64,000 bases of DNA from Pyrinomonadaceae bacterium. GTDB taxonomy: Bacteria > Acidobacteriota > Blastocatellia > Pyrinomonadales > Pyrinomonadaceae. Location of the stretch: the NCBI GenBank assembly GCA_030841085.1, contig JAVEDP010000032.1, positions 1 through 64,000 of the forward strand. Reading direction: 5' to 3'. The notes beneath the pieces are model-generated. The model was not told the DNA's origin. It worked only from the letters and a program-made list of their open reading frames with translations, and made no database searches. This document shows, piece after piece, positions 1 through 8,174 of this stretch. Positions within the stretch are counted from its first letter, which is position 1, and every line of letters starts with the position of its first letter. The position numbers and the translations under genes are program-made.

Positions 1-831
1 CACCTCGAACGACACGCCGTCTACCGGCTTGGCGCCGTCGGGCCTCACCACGGACAGATTCCGCGCGCTCAGCACCACCGCGCCCGGCGCCGCGTCCGTC
101 TTGTCGACGCGCAGCAGCACGTCGCGCCCCACCATCAGCCGCGCCAGTTCGGCGGCGGTCGTCTGGCTGGTCTTCACGCGGCCCACCACGCGGCCGTCGC
201 GCATCACCGTCACGGCGTCGGAAATCGCCAGCACTTCCGGAAGCTTGTGCGTGATGATCACCACGGTCTTGCCCTGGCCGCGCATGCGGCGCAGGATGCC
301 GAAGAACTCGTCCACTTCCTGCGGCGTCAGCACGGCCGTGGGCTCGTCCAGAATGAGCAGGCGCGCCTGGCGGTACAGCGCCTTGAGCAGCTCCACCCGC
401 TGCTGCTGGCCCACGGAGAGATCTTCAATCGCCGCGTCGGGATTGACGGACAGCCCGAACTCCGCGGAGAGCGAGCGGATGCGCGCCGCCGCGTCGCTCA
501 GGTTCAGCGACAGCGGAGTGCCAGGCTCGGCGCCCAGAACGATGTTCTCCGTCACCGTCATCCTGTCCACCAGCATGAAGTGCTGATGGACCATGCCGAT
601 GCCGAGCGCGATGGCATCATGAGGACTGTTAATCTCGCGCGCTTGTCCATCGACGATGACCTCACCGCTATCGGCTTTGTAAAAGCCGTAAGCAATGCGC
701 ATCGCGGTGGACTTGCCGGCGCCGTTCTCGCCGACAATGGCGTGGATAGTTCCAGTCTTAACAACAATATTTACATTGTCGTTGGCCAGCACTTCACCAA
801 ATCTCTTGGTTATGTTTCTTAGTTCGAGCAT
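1..831 (-). CDS. ABC transporter ATP-binding protein, nucleoside/BMP type (3' end beyond window)
   Basis: ATPase subunit of an ABC importer of the type that pairs with BMP-family lipoproteins (nucleoside or simple-sugar uptake at the inner membrane). The reading frame runs from ATG at 831 to the left edge without a stop, giving 277 codons of an expected roughly 500 (these ATPases usually carry two ABC domains). Seen: Walker [10 protein letters not shown] (residues 34-42), signature [10 protein letters not shown] (138-147), Walker B LLILDE (158-163) and the H-loop ITHKLPE. The second ABC domain begins near the edge ([15 protein letters not shown]). It follows the BMP lipoprotein and nucleoside phosphorylase genes on the same strand, with only a palindromic repeat between. 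Odd: third codon positions change abruptly near position 606, from mixed to almost all G/C (13 of the first 30 codons against 29 of 30 near the edge). Confidence 0.93.
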   Translation of the reverse strand, partial: MLELRNITKRFGEVLANDNVNIVVKTGTIHAIVGENGAGKSTAMRIAYGFYKADSGEVIVDGQAREINSPHDAIALGIGMVHQHFMLVDRMTVTENIVLGAEPGTPLSLNLSDAAARIRSLSAEFGLSVNPDAAIEDLSVGQQQRVELLKALYRQARLLILDEPTAVLTPQEVDEFFGILRRMRGQGKTVVIITHKLPEVLAISDAVTVMRDGRVVGRVKTSQTTAAELARLMVGRDVLLRVDKTDAAPGAVVLSARNLSVVRPDGAKPVDGVSFEV

Positions 832-860
832 CTTACTCGGTGAGCGGGCGTACCGTCTTT

Positions 861-979
861 ACTGGGACCGCGGGCGTCCCGCCCGCAATGAGCGCATAGC
901 GCGAAAAGGTTTTGTCCTAAACTAGAAAGCATGACTCGCCTGCCGGCGCTTATTGCGGGCGAGACGCCCGCGATCCCAG
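861..979. repeat. Family A inverted repeat (GGGACCGCGGGCGTCCCGCC type)
   Basis: Imperfect palindrome whose left arm reads actgggaccgcgggcgtc and whose right arm reads gacgcccgcgatcccag. It fills the gap between the BMP lipoprotein gene, whose stop codon touches it, and the ABC ATPase gene. The same arms recur at 7689-7815, 26131-26250 and inside a gene at 33305-33482. It looks like a REP or MITE-type non-autonomous element; the mover is not visible in the window. Confidence 0.85.
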
Positions 980-980
980 G

Positions 981-2051
981 CTATTGCATCATCCTATCGA
1001 TAACCTTAATCTGGCCGTTGATGATCTTCTTCTTCGCGTCTTCGACTTGCTGAATCATTTCCGGCGTTACCAGGTTTTGGTTATTCTGGTCCATCGCATA
1101 GCCGACGCCGTCCTTGTCCAATCCATAAACGTGGAAGCTGGCCTTAAACTGTCCTTTGACTAAGTCCTCGACGATCGAATAGACAGCGTTTTCGACGTGC
1201 TTGACCATGCTGGTGAGCACAAAACCCGGCTTGACCATATTCTGATTTGAGTCAACACCGATTACGAAATGCGTGGCGGCGCCATTTTGCGTGCCGGCTT
1301 GCTCAACCGCATCAAATGCTCCCAGGCCGGAATTTCCGGCCGCAGTAAAAATCACATCAGCGCCTTTGCCGATTTGCGCCAGCGCCAGTTCCTTTCCCTT
1401 GCCGGGATTGTTCCAGGCAGAGTCAGTCACGCCCACGTAATTTTGGATAACCTTAATGTTCGGATTAACAGCGCGCGCGCCTTCTTCGTAACCGCCTTCG
1501 AACCTGTGTATGAGACCAATGTCCATTCCGCCCAAAAATCCTATCGTGCCGGTTTTGGATTTTTTCGCCGCCAGCATGCCGACGAGGTATGAACCTTCGT
1601 GTTCCTTAAACACCAGCGACGCGACATTGGGAAGTTCGCTAACACCGTCAACGATCGCGAAATGAATGTTCGGATATTCTTTAGCGACGCGTTCCATGAT
1701 CGGCGCCTGGGCAAAACCGACGCCAATGATCAAGTCGTAGCCGCGCTCGGCGAACGCGCGCATCGCAGGCTCAATTGAAGTTGGATTGCCGGGTTCGATG
1801 TCGCGCAACACGATGTTGAGCGAAGGCTTGCCGCAAGGCGTTCCGTCGGGCCAGTTACCTGTCTCGGCGCATTTCACACCGGCAAAAGCAGCGGCGTTGA
1901 AAGAGCGATCGTCTTTGCCGCCAATGTCGAACACAATGCCTACATGAATTTTGGATTTATCGTCGGCACTATAACTCGTGCGGTTGCAGGCTGAGCCGAA
2001 CAGCGCAAGCGCTAACACGATTGAAACAATGAACCAGAGCGCCAACTTCAT
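981..2051 (-). CDS. BMP/PnrA-family nucleoside-binding lipoprotein
   Basis: Substrate-binding lipoprotein of a BMP-type ABC importer, 356 aa, expected to sit on the outer face of the inner membrane and deliver nucleosides. Seen: a lipoprotein signal MKLALWFIVSIVLALALFGSAC with the cysteine at about residue 22, then the family landmarks VGIVFDIGGKDDRSFN, IGVGFAQAP, IGFLGGMDIGLIHRFEGGYEEG and VIFTAAGNSGLG. Its ATG overlaps the stop of the upstream phosphorylase gene by four bases (ATGA), so the two are almost surely translationally coupled. The ABC ATPase gene follows. The pairing with a pyrimidine/thymidine phosphorylase points to nucleosides rather than sugars as ligand; that is inference. 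Confidence 0.93.
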   Translation of the reverse strand: MKLALWFIVSIVLALALFGSACNRTSYSADDKSKIHVGIVFDIGGKDDRSFNAAAFAGVKCAETGNWPDGTPCGKPSLNIVLRDIEPGNPTSIEPAMRAFAERGYDLIIGVGFAQAPIMERVAKEYPNIHFAIVDGVSELPNVASLVFKEHEGSYLVGMLAAKKSKTGTIGFLGGMDIGLIHRFEGGYEEGARAVNPNIKVIQNYVGVTDSAWNNPGKGKELALAQIGKGADVIFTAAGNSGLGAFDAVEQAGTQNGAATHFVIGVDSNQNMVKPGFVLTSMVKHVENAVYSIVEDLVKGQFKASFHVYGLDKDGVGYAMDQNNQNLVTPEMIQQVEDAKKKIINGQIKVIDRMMQ

Positions 2052-3367
2052 TCGTTAATTACTTCCTTCACCAGCAATAGTTCTTCAAGCGGCTCGTCGC
2101 CGATTTCGTAAGCCGATTGCAGTGTTTGCACAGCTTCTCTTGCCTTGGCTTCATCATCACAATAAACGGTACCGAGACTGTCGCCGGCGTTAATGCGATT
2201 TCCAATCTTTACGTCTGTTATAAATCCGACGGACGGATCAATCGCATCGTCGATACGCACGCGTCCCCCGCCGATCGCTGCAATGGCATGACCAATCTCG
2301 GCCGTCTGAACCGCGTTAACAAAACCTGAACGCGGCGATTCTACCTTAAACGATTCAGTCGCCAAAGGAAGAAACTTAGCAGGCTCATCGCAGACGCGTG
2401 GGTCGCCACCTTGCGCCGCGACGTTCGCACGAAAACTCTCGAGCGCTTTGCCTGACGACAGGATATTTTGCAGACGCGCCCGAGCTGCAGCCAACGAATC
2501 ATCGACGTGGGCCAGCATCAGCATGTGCGCGGACAGCTCGATGGAGAGATCCAATACCGGACGCGCTCCGTCATCGACCTCACCCCGCAAAAGTTCGATG
2601 CATTCCTTCACTTCAACTGAATTTCCCACCGCGCGACCGAGCGGCTGATTCATATCGGTAAGCAAAGCGCGCGTGCGAATGCCGCAGGAATTGCCTGTTT
2701 TAACCAGCGCATGGGCCAGCGCTTGTGCTCGCGCTGGTTCTCGCATGAAAGCGCCGGAGCCAACTTTGACGTCGATGACCATCGCATCCAGGCCGGCCGC
2801 GCCTTTTTTCGAAATTATGGAAGCGACGATCAGCGGAATGGCTTCGACCGTTGCGGTGGCGTCGCGCAGCGCGTACATCTTTTTATCCGCGGGGGCAAGT
2901 TCGGCAGTTTGACCGGACATTGCGTATCCAACGGTTTGCAGAACGTTTTCGAATTCAGAAGCGCTCAGGTTTACACGATAGCCGGGAATCGATTCCAACT
3001 TATCGAGCGTTCCCCCGGTATGGCCCAATCCGCGCCCCGAAATCATTGGCACGCAAACTCCGCAGGCCGCCACCATCGGCGCGATCAGCAACGACGTCTT
3101 ATCGCCAACTCCTCCGGTTGAATGCTTATCAGCTTTTGGTTTGGCGATTAACGAGAAATCAAGAACGTTGCCCGAATGCAACATGGCGTCAGTGAGGATT
3201 TCCTGTTCGGCGTCGTCCATGCCGTTAAGGTAGATCGCCATTAGCCACGCGCTGATCTGATAGTCGGCGATGGAGCCGTTCGTGACGCCATCAATGAAGA
3301 AGACGATCTCTTCGCGTGAAAGCTGGGCGCCGTCGCGCTTTTTTCTGATGACGTCTTGTGGTCTCAA
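2048..3367 (-). CDS. deoA: Thymidine / pyrimidine-nucleoside phosphorylase
   Basis: Cytosolic nucleoside salvage enzyme that splits thymidine (or uridine and deoxyuridine) with phosphate to free base and (deoxy)ribose-1-phosphate. Length 439 aa, typical of the family. Seen: N-terminal helical domain with EIVFFIDGVTNGSIADYQ, the family signature KHSTGGVGDKTS (residues 81-92), SGRGLGHTGGTLDKLE, and the phosphate-site region KKMYALRDATATVE. The C-terminal domain carries IGGGRVRIDDAIDPSVGF. First gene of an apparent operon with the BMP lipoprotein (4-bp overlap) and ABC ATPase, so uptake and breakdown are linked. DeoA and Pdp types cannot be told apart with certainty by eye, so the symbol is approximate. 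Confidence 0.92.
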   Translation of the reverse strand: MRPQDVIRKKRDGAQLSREEIVFFIDGVTNGSIADYQISAWLMAIYLNGMDDAEQEILTDAMLHSGNVLDFSLIAKPKADKHSTGGVGDKTSLLIAPMVAACGVCVPMISGRGLGHTGGTLDKLESIPGYRVNLSASEFENVLQTVGYAMSGQTAELAPADKKMYALRDATATVEAIPLIVASIISKKGAAGLDAMVIDVKVGSGAFMREPARAQALAHALVKTGNSCGIRTRALLTDMNQPLGRAVGNSVEVKECIELLRGEVDDGARPVLDLSIELSAHMLMLAHVDDSLAAARARLQNILSSGKALESFRANVAAQGGDPRVCDEPAKFLPLATESFKVESPRSGFVNAVQTAEIGHAIAAIGGGRVRIDDAIDPSVGFITDVKIGNRINAGDSLGTVYCDDEAKAREAVQTLQSAYEIGDEPLEELLLVKEVINE

Positions 3368-3385
3368 TCGTTTCCTCTTCGCTTC

Positions 3386-3742
3386 GCGTAAAGCAAACTG
3401 TTAGTTTGCGTCGGCCCGTTGGCTTAAGCTTGAGTGTTCAGCCACCAACGCGGCTTTGCACAAAAAGTAATCCAGCCCAGTCCGCGTTAGCGGACGACCG
3501 ATAATAGCCCAGCGATTTATCGCTGGGAACCGCGCGAACAAGAGTCTAAGTCCGTGAAACGGACGGTTGAAAAGACTAGGTGTCTGGCACTTATCGTTCA
3601 GCCGTCAGCTTCACGGACTACGTCTTTTCGCTTTTATCCCCAGCAGTGAACTGCTGGGCTACTGTCATTCGTCTGCTATCGCGGACTGAGAAAATTACTC
3701 TTGTGCACAGCCCACCAACGCAAACTAACAGTTTGCTTTACG
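3386..3742. repeat. Four-level nested palindromic cassette
   Basis: Fills the gap of about 370 bases between deoA and ispF. It is built of short hairpin modules laid out in mirror order: gcaaactgttagtttgc, gtccgcgttagcggac, cccagcgatttatcgctggg, gtccgtgaaacggac on the left, then cttcacggac, cccagcagtgaactgctggg, tctgctatcgcggact, gcaaactaacagtttgc on the right. Each left module is matched by its reverse complement on the right, and most modules are hairpins in themselves. The right outer module supplies the TAA stop codon of ispF. No gene is seen inside. Related modules recur at 54065-54175. Confidence 0.85.
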
Positions 3743-4211
3743 ACTCAATCAGAACCACTGCCTGCGCTGAAACGGCAAGTCCCTGTCCGATGGCATCAAG
3801 GCCTTCACCTGTCTTTGCCTTAACACTAACGCAGCCAATATCCACAGCTAACGCTTCTGCAATGCGTTCGCGCATCGACAGAATGTACGGCCGCAGGTGC
3901 GGTGCTTCGAGCATGATGGTCGCGTCCACATTTACAATGTGAATGTTTCGTTCGTGTGCCAGCCATACCACGCGCGACAGAAGTTGGAAACTGTCAGCGT
4001 CTTTCCATTGCGGATCAGTGTCCGGGAAATGCATTCCCAAATCGCCTTCACACAACGCACCGAGAATGGCATCGCTAATAGCATGCAGCAAAGCGTCGGC
4101 ATCTGAATGCCCTTCACCGCCGCGTTCGCAAGCGATGTGCACGCCGCCCAATTTGAGGGGCCGGCCGGGGACCAGGCGGTGCGTATCATTGCCGATGCCG
4201 ATGCGGAACAT
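3738..4211 (-). CDS. ispF: 2-C-methyl-D-erythritol 2,4-cyclodiphosphate synthase
   Basis: Fifth step of the MEP isoprenoid pathway: cyclises the CDP-methylerythritol phosphate intermediate with release of CMP, in the cytosol. 157 aa, the normal length. Seen: metal ligands Asp9 and His11 in GIGNDTHRL, and GHSDADALLHAI with His43, then DPQWKDADS and the C-terminal KAKTGEGLDAIGQG. It lies 18 bases downstream of ispD on the same strand. No Shine-Dalgarno is visible: a cagaagt tandem array stands close in front of the ATG. Its stop codon lies in a palindromic repeat. Confidence 0.96.
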   Translation of the reverse strand: MFRIGIGNDTHRLVPGRPLKLGGVHIACERGGEGHSDADALLHAISDAILGALCEGDLGMHFPDTDPQWKDADSFQLLSRVVWLAHERNIHIVNVDATIMLEAPHLRPYILSMRERIAEALAVDIGCVSVKAKTGEGLDAIGQGLAVSAQAVVLIES

Positions 4212-4223
4212 AAAGGCAGAAAA

Positions 4224-4251
4224 CAGAAGTCAGAAGTCAGAAGTCAGAAGT
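4224..4251. repeat. Tandem array, four cagaagt units
   Basis: Four perfect 7-bp units between ispD and ispF. The TGA stop and the last residues of ispD are written in this repeat, and the array sits a few bases in front of the ispF start. One of several 7-8-bp arrays in the gaps of this window. Confidence 0.9.
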
Positions 4252-4913
4252 CGTTCGGCGAGAACTATATCTTCGGGCCGAGTAATCTTGATGTTGCGCG
4301 CGCTGCCCTCGACGATCGCTACTCGCTCACCCAGACGTTCGACCAAAGAACTTTCATCCGTTAATAGCGGGTCCGAAACATCAACCTGTTCGTAAGCACG
4401 GCGCAGCAATTTGTACTTAAAGCACTGGGGCGTTAGCGCGTTTCTTAGATCGTCGCGCCTTAATGTTTTTACGACTGCACCATCGCGAATTTCCTTAACT
4501 GTGTCGACGGGGCGACTAACCAGGATCGCCGCGCCTTCAATCTGCGCGGCTGCGACGGTGCGCGCTATTTCGTCCGGCGTCACAAACGGGCGAACTGCGT
4601 CATGGACGGCAACGATTTCTACCGTTGTTTCGCGCACCGCTTGGAGCCCATGCAGCACCGACTCAGCTCGGGTCGCGCCGCCCGGCACAATTTTCGTCAG
4701 CTTTGGGAGGTCGCGTTTGCCTGCTAAAGATAAGAAGCCAGCCGACTCGGCGGCTGAGATAACGACGATGATTTCTTGAATGGAATCACACTGCTCGAAT
4801 GCTTGCAGCGTGTGAAAAATGATGGGCGTGCCCGCCAGCTCGAGAAATTGTTTTGGCCGCTTGCCCGCCATCCGGAGGCCTTGTCCGGCGGCGGCTATGA
4901 TTGCGACGTTCAT
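4230..4913 (-). CDS. ispD: 2-C-methyl-D-erythritol 4-phosphate cytidylyltransferase
   Basis: Third step of the MEP pathway: transfers CMP from CTP to methylerythritol 4-phosphate. 227 aa, usual size. Seen: nucleotide-binding loop AAAGQGLRMAGKRPKQFLEL (residues 7-26) with the conserved lysines, PGGATRAESVLHGL, VHDAVRPFV, and the C-terminal TDESSLVERLGERVAIVEGS. Same order as Bacillus yacL-ispD-ispF: a PIN/TRAM gene precedes it and ispF follows. The start ATG has no visible Shine-Dalgarno, because a palindromic repeat array of about 100 bases ends right before it. The C-terminal LLTSDF and the stop are encoded by the cagaagt array, so the tail was probably set by the repeat. Confidence 0.95.
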   Translation of the reverse strand: MNVAIIAAAGQGLRMAGKRPKQFLELAGTPIIFHTLQAFEQCDSIQEIIVVISAAESAGFLSLAGKRDLPKLTKIVPGGATRAESVLHGLQAVRETTVEIVAVHDAVRPFVTPDEIARTVAAAQIEGAAILVSRPVDTVKEIRDGAVVKTLRRDDLRNALTPQCFKYKLLRRAYEQVDVSDPLLTDESSLVERLGERVAIVEGSARNIKITRPEDIVLAERLLTSDF

Positions 4914-5016
4914 AAGTAAGTGACAAGCGGAAAGTAATAAGTGAAGAGTGAAAAGAACAATCGAAGTAATGCCGTCACTTGTCGCTTTTCAGTTTTCACT
5001 TGTCACTTGTCACTGT
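4914..5016. repeat. Inverted pair of short tandem arrays (cacttgt type)
   Basis: Spacer between the PIN/TRAM gene and ispD. The left part has units such as aagtgacaagcgg and aagtgaagagtg; the right part has the reverse complement series cacttgtcgc, cacttgtcacttgtcactg. Transcribed, it would fold into an imperfect long hairpin directly in front of the ispD start. Confidence 0.75.
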
Positions 5017-6150
5017 TCAGGATTCCGTTATTGGCTCGCCGTCGGTGATGCGCACCGGCTCCGAATTGCGAGCGTCTCGCGACGGCCGGCGCGTTGTGCC
5101 GTTGGCGCGGTGTTCGCCGCTGAAGCCGTTTTCCGGTTCTTCCCAAAGACGCCCAAAAATCATTTTGCCGGCGGTTGTTTGCAGCACACTCGTGACCGCG
5201 ATGTCCGCGTTCTTGCCGATCAAACGCCGCGCGTTATCGACGACAACCATGGTGCCGTCGTCAAGATAAGCGACGCCCTGGTTGTATTCTTTCCCTTCCT
5301 TGAGGATGAACACACGCATCGCTTCGCCGGGAAGAACCACGGGCTTTAGAGCATTAGCGAGTTCGTTAATGTTCAGCACGCTCACGCCGCGCAACTGCGA
5401 AACTTTATTCAAGTTGAAGTCGTTGGTGACAATGACCGCGTCGAGTTGCTGTCCTAACTCGATCAACTTCAAATCAACTTCGCGCACCGCCGGAAAGTCA
5501 GTTTCGACAATTTGGATATCGAGCGAGCTGTTATTCTGCAAACGGTTCAGCATGTCCAGGCCGCGCCGGCCGCGCTGGCGTTTTGAAGAATCGGGCGAGT
5601 CGGCGACTTGCTGCAACTCACGCAGAATGAATTGTGGAATGATCAGCGTGCCTGTCAGAAATCCCGTCTCGGCCACATCGGCGATACGGCCATCGATGAT
5701 CACGGAGGTGTCGAGAATTTTCAGGTCGCGTCGTGAAGCTTTGTCGCTCAGTATGCCGCCGAGCGCCGACAATTCGAGGTAGTCTCCCTTCGCCGCTCCC
5801 ACCATCAACCCGACATAGCCCATAAAGAAGACCAGCCCCAGCGTCAGAAACGTGCGCACTTCATGAGCGATCGATTCCTGTCTCATGATTAACGAACCAA
5901 TCAGGTAGGCGCCGACGATCCCCAGGATCGAACCTACGGCCGCCCCAATCAATGTCTTCAAGGATGCGCGTCGGATTCTTAATTCGAAAAGAATGATGCA
6001 GATTGCAACCAGGGCGCCCACACCTGCGGACATCCACGGATCGCCGCCGACAGGTTTCAGAATGTATCCAGCAGCGATAAGAAAAGCAGTAAAAATTAAG
6101 CGGATGATAATTACATCGCCATGCATAATGGCGAATCTTAACACGGCCAC
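5017..6150 (-). CDS. YacL-like membrane PIN/TRAM-domain protein
   Basis: Membrane-anchored putative ribonuclease of the YacL type. Four N-terminal membrane segments (roughly residues 13-32, 40-57, 66-88, 100-120), then a PIN domain starting KILDTSVIIDGRIADV (catalytic Asp147), and a C-terminal TRAM-like RNA-binding part, LPGEAMRVFILKEG to IFGRLW. 377 aa from GTG at 6150, where an AGG-rich stretch lies too close to the start. ATG at 6126 (MHGDVIIIRLIF) is equally possible and would give 369 aa. Operon with ispD and ispF downstream. The natural RNA target of this family is not known to me. Confidence 0.88.
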   Translation of the reverse strand: MAVLRFAIMHGDVIIIRLIFTAFLIAAGYILKPVGGDPWMSAGVGALVAICIILFELRIRRASLKTLIGAAVGSILGIVGAYLIGSLIMRQESIAHEVRTFLTLGLVFFMGYVGLMVGAAKGDYLELSALGGILSDKASRRDLKILDTSVIIDGRIADVAETGFLTGTLIIPQFILRELQQVADSPDSSKRQRGRRGLDMLNRLQNNSSLDIQIVETDFPAVREVDLKLIELGQQLDAVIVTNDFNLNKVSQLRGVSVLNINELANALKPVVLPGEAMRVFILKEGKEYNQGVAYLDDGTMVVVDNARRLIGKNADIAVTSVLQTTAGKMIFGRLWEEPENGFSGEHRANGTTRRPSRDARNSEPVRITDGEPITES

Positions 6151-6194
6151 CCTACCCCGTCACCAAAAACCTCGGGTAGACGGCGGTCTCTTGA

Positions 6195-6251
6195 GTGGCA
6201 TAGGCTTTAGCCTGTGTCAGGCGGCGAGCCACAGACTGAAGTCTATGCCAC
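6195..6251. repeat. Short inverted repeat (gtggcataggct)
   Basis: Left arm gtggcataggctttagcctg and right arm cagactgaagtctatgccac around a 15-bp centre. It lies between the terminator at 6262-6294 and the PIN/TRAM gene start. Probably another small palindromic element. Confidence 0.7.
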
Positions 6252-6261
6252 AGACCTGCAA

Positions 6262-6294
6262 CAAAAAAAGGACGGACATGCAGGTCCGTCCTTC
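6262..6294 (-). terminator. Rho-independent terminator after the LecA-like gene
   Basis: On the minus strand an 8-9-bp stem aggacggac/gtccgtcct with a 6-base loop is followed by a run of seven T. It lies about 30 bases after the stop of the gene at 6327-7547. Confidence 0.88.
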
Positions 6295-6326
6295 TTTGTT
6301 GTCGAACGTTAGTAACCTTCAGCTCG

Positions 6327-7547
6327 CTAACGATTGTCGGGATACTGAATCCGCACACTAAAGCTGCCGCTGTTGTCGCCGTAGTTGTCGTCATTGACCA
6401 GCAGGAACAAGCGACCGTCGCTTGGCACCGTTAAGGTCATCTGATCGCCAACCAGAAATGGCTGCGTCGACTGGCCGGTGGACAGCAGAATGTAACCGAT
6501 GAGCGCCCCAACACCGGCAGTTGGAACTGGTCGAGTACCGAACAGGGACGCGGCGCCCGGAGTTGCGCCATTTGGCGAAACCACTCCAACGCGCCGGCCC
6601 GCGGTAATGTTTCCGGTCGCCGTAATGATCACCTGATCGCCGGCGCGCAAATCGATACCACTATCAGCGCCGCGCGATTCAGTTGCCTGCACCGCAATGA
6701 TCCGTTCCAACATGCGGTTGTTCCGGCGGTCGCCTCTGCGGTCATCTCTTCCTGCGCCACCGCCACCGCCAGTCTGTCTGGACCGGACGGGCGCTGGATT
6801 GTTATCGCCTTCGCCGGGGAACGCAAACGGATCGTAAATGTCGTTACGATTGTTGTCGTCGCCGGTTCTGGCCATTGCCGCGAGATCGATCTCCTTGCGA
6901 ATGCGAACGTTGAAAGCGCCGCGAGCGTCGGTGTAGGAACTGCGATTGGCTGTTAGATACAGACGCCCGTCGCGGTCCGCTACAAATTCACGGCCCGCGC
7001 CTAATTCGATAATGGGCGAATCATATTCGTTTCCGATTACGCCGATCAGCGCGCCCTCGCCAACACGCGGAAGCGGAGCATATTGATCGGTGGTGCTTAA
7101 GCCGGCTGGAGTAATCCTTGTACGACCGGCGTAAATCGTGCCGGTTGCGTCAACCCTCACTCGCTCGCCGCGCCGAACATCGACGCCGCTGTCAATCCAG
7201 TTTGAACCGAGCGTTACGTCGACAGTTTCTGTTTGATAACGCGCTTCATCCAAAGACCGCCCGTCAATTTCGATACGATCGATTTCGCGGGGCCGCAAAA
7301 AGATTACTTCTCCCTGGCGCACTGTTCGCGTGGTCTGCGAATAGGTTGGCTGCGTGGACGTGGATGTTCGGTTGTCAGTTCGCACCGGCAGCGTCGCCGG
7401 CGCAGTCAACTGAATAGCAAATCGGCCGTTGATATAGCCGAGCACGTTGCCGCGTATGGTGGTGCCACCGCGCAAATAGATGGTGTCAGCGGCAGCAATC
7501 GAAACGGATGCGAGAATAAGCAACAAAGCAAAGACGATCTTTTTCAT
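6327..7547 (-). CDS. Secreted protein with two PA-IL/LecA-like domains
   Basis: Exported protein, 406 aa, function unknown. A signal peptide MKKIVFALLLILASVSIAAA is followed by a small beta-rich N-terminal part (DTIYLRGGTTIRGNVLGYINGRF ... IFLRPREIDRIEI). Two repeats of a lectin-like sandwich fold follow, each running from a line such as GVDVRRGERVRVDATGTI or GIDLRAGDQVIITATGNI to GALIG and GRLYL/GRLFL with a closing F.VRI (about 110-225 and 290-405). They resemble the LecA (PA-IL) galactose-lectin family, but the calcium-site residues were not checked. A Gly/Arg/Asn-rich linker (RQTGGGGGAGRDDRR) separates them. Start chosen at 7547 because AAGGAGGAG lies seven bases upstream; an in-frame ATG at 7574 has no such site. 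Confidence 0.85.
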   Translation of the reverse strand: MKKIVFALLLILASVSIAAADTIYLRGGTTIRGNVLGYINGRFAIQLTAPATLPVRTDNRTSTSTQPTYSQTTRTVRQGEVIFLRPREIDRIEIDGRSLDEARYQTETVDVTLGSNWIDSGVDVRRGERVRVDATGTIYAGRTRITPAGLSTTDQYAPLPRVGEGALIGVIGNEYDSPIIELGAGREFVADRDGRLYLTANRSSYTDARGAFNVRIRKEIDLAAMARTGDDNNRNDIYDPFAFPGEGDNNPAPVRSRQTGGGGGAGRDDRRGDRRNNRMLERIIAVQATESRGADSGIDLRAGDQVIITATGNITAGRRVGVVSPNGATPGAASLFGTRPVPTAGVGALIGYILLSTGQSTQPFLVGDQMTLTVPSDGRLFLLVNDDNYGDNSGSFSVRIQYPDNR

Positions 7548-7688
7548 AGTGGTCTCCTCCTTGGTCCAGGCCAAAGAATTTTTGATTATGGGAGAGATTT
7601 ACGAGATAAGAGGCTATTTATCTGCTCAAGGGGTTCACATAAAGATACATCGAACTCGAATTGAGAGCAAACACGCCATTATTGCTGA

Positions 7689-7815
7689 GGACCGCGAATA
7701 CTGGGACCGCGATACTGGGACCGCGATACTGGGACCGCGATACTGAGACCGCGAACACTGGGACCGCGATACTGGGACCGCGGGCGTCCCGCCCGCAATG
7801 AGCGCGCAGCGCGAA
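7689..7815. repeat. Family A repeat with amplified terminal unit
   Basis: Six successive copies of a 14-15-bp unit, tactgggaccgcga, lead into one gggaccgcgggcgtcccg palindrome and the aatgagcgcg continuation seen in other family A copies. It lies upstream of the LecA-like gene, in the 600-base gap before the sortilin-like gene. No gene is visible in the gap. Confidence 0.85.
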
Positions 7816-7909
7816 AAATTGATTCAGCAGCCAGCCTCTATGCAAGGCTGCGTTGGAAACGAATACATGCAGCACACTCCAGGCGGATCGGATTGGCATC
7901 GCCGCGGTC

Positions 7910-8060
7910 GCGGCTTCGCCGCCTCCCGTGCGGAAAGGCTCTGCCTTTCCGAAACGTGTTTTTTTCCGTGAGGCTACGCCTCCGTGGGAGGCATAGCCTC
8001 AATCAGTAAAGGGCACAACGGAAAGGCACAGCCTTTCCGCACGGGAGGCGGCAAAGCCGC
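7910..8060. repeat. Family B nested palindromic cassette, copy 1
   Basis: Mirror-ordered hairpin modules: cggcttcgccg, cctcccgtgcggaaaggc, tctgcctttccg, gaggctacgcctcc on the left; ggaggcatagcctc, ggaaaggcacagcctttcc, gcacgggagg, cggcaaagccgc on the right. Same plan as 29273-29452 and 59764-59922. It lies downstream of the sortilin-like gene, on its 3' side. The remaining bases to 8174 hold nothing recognisable. Confidence 0.85.
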
Positions 8061-8174
8061 GCGTTTCGATAGCGGGTAGGTTCTTTACACATTTGTCATT
8101 TGCCATCCGGACACCCAATCGCTACAGCAGGCGGTACTGACTTTATGACACGCCGCTGAGTGCTGCCCTCACTG

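Noticed and set aside
247-822. Long plus-strand frames over the first 900 bases
   Set aside because: They are antisense to the clear ABC ATPase frame, whose Walker motifs lie on the minus strand.
7689-7790. CRISPR-like look of the regularly spaced tactgggaccgcga copies
   Set aside because: Units are contiguous without unique spacers and run into a family A palindrome; no cas genes.
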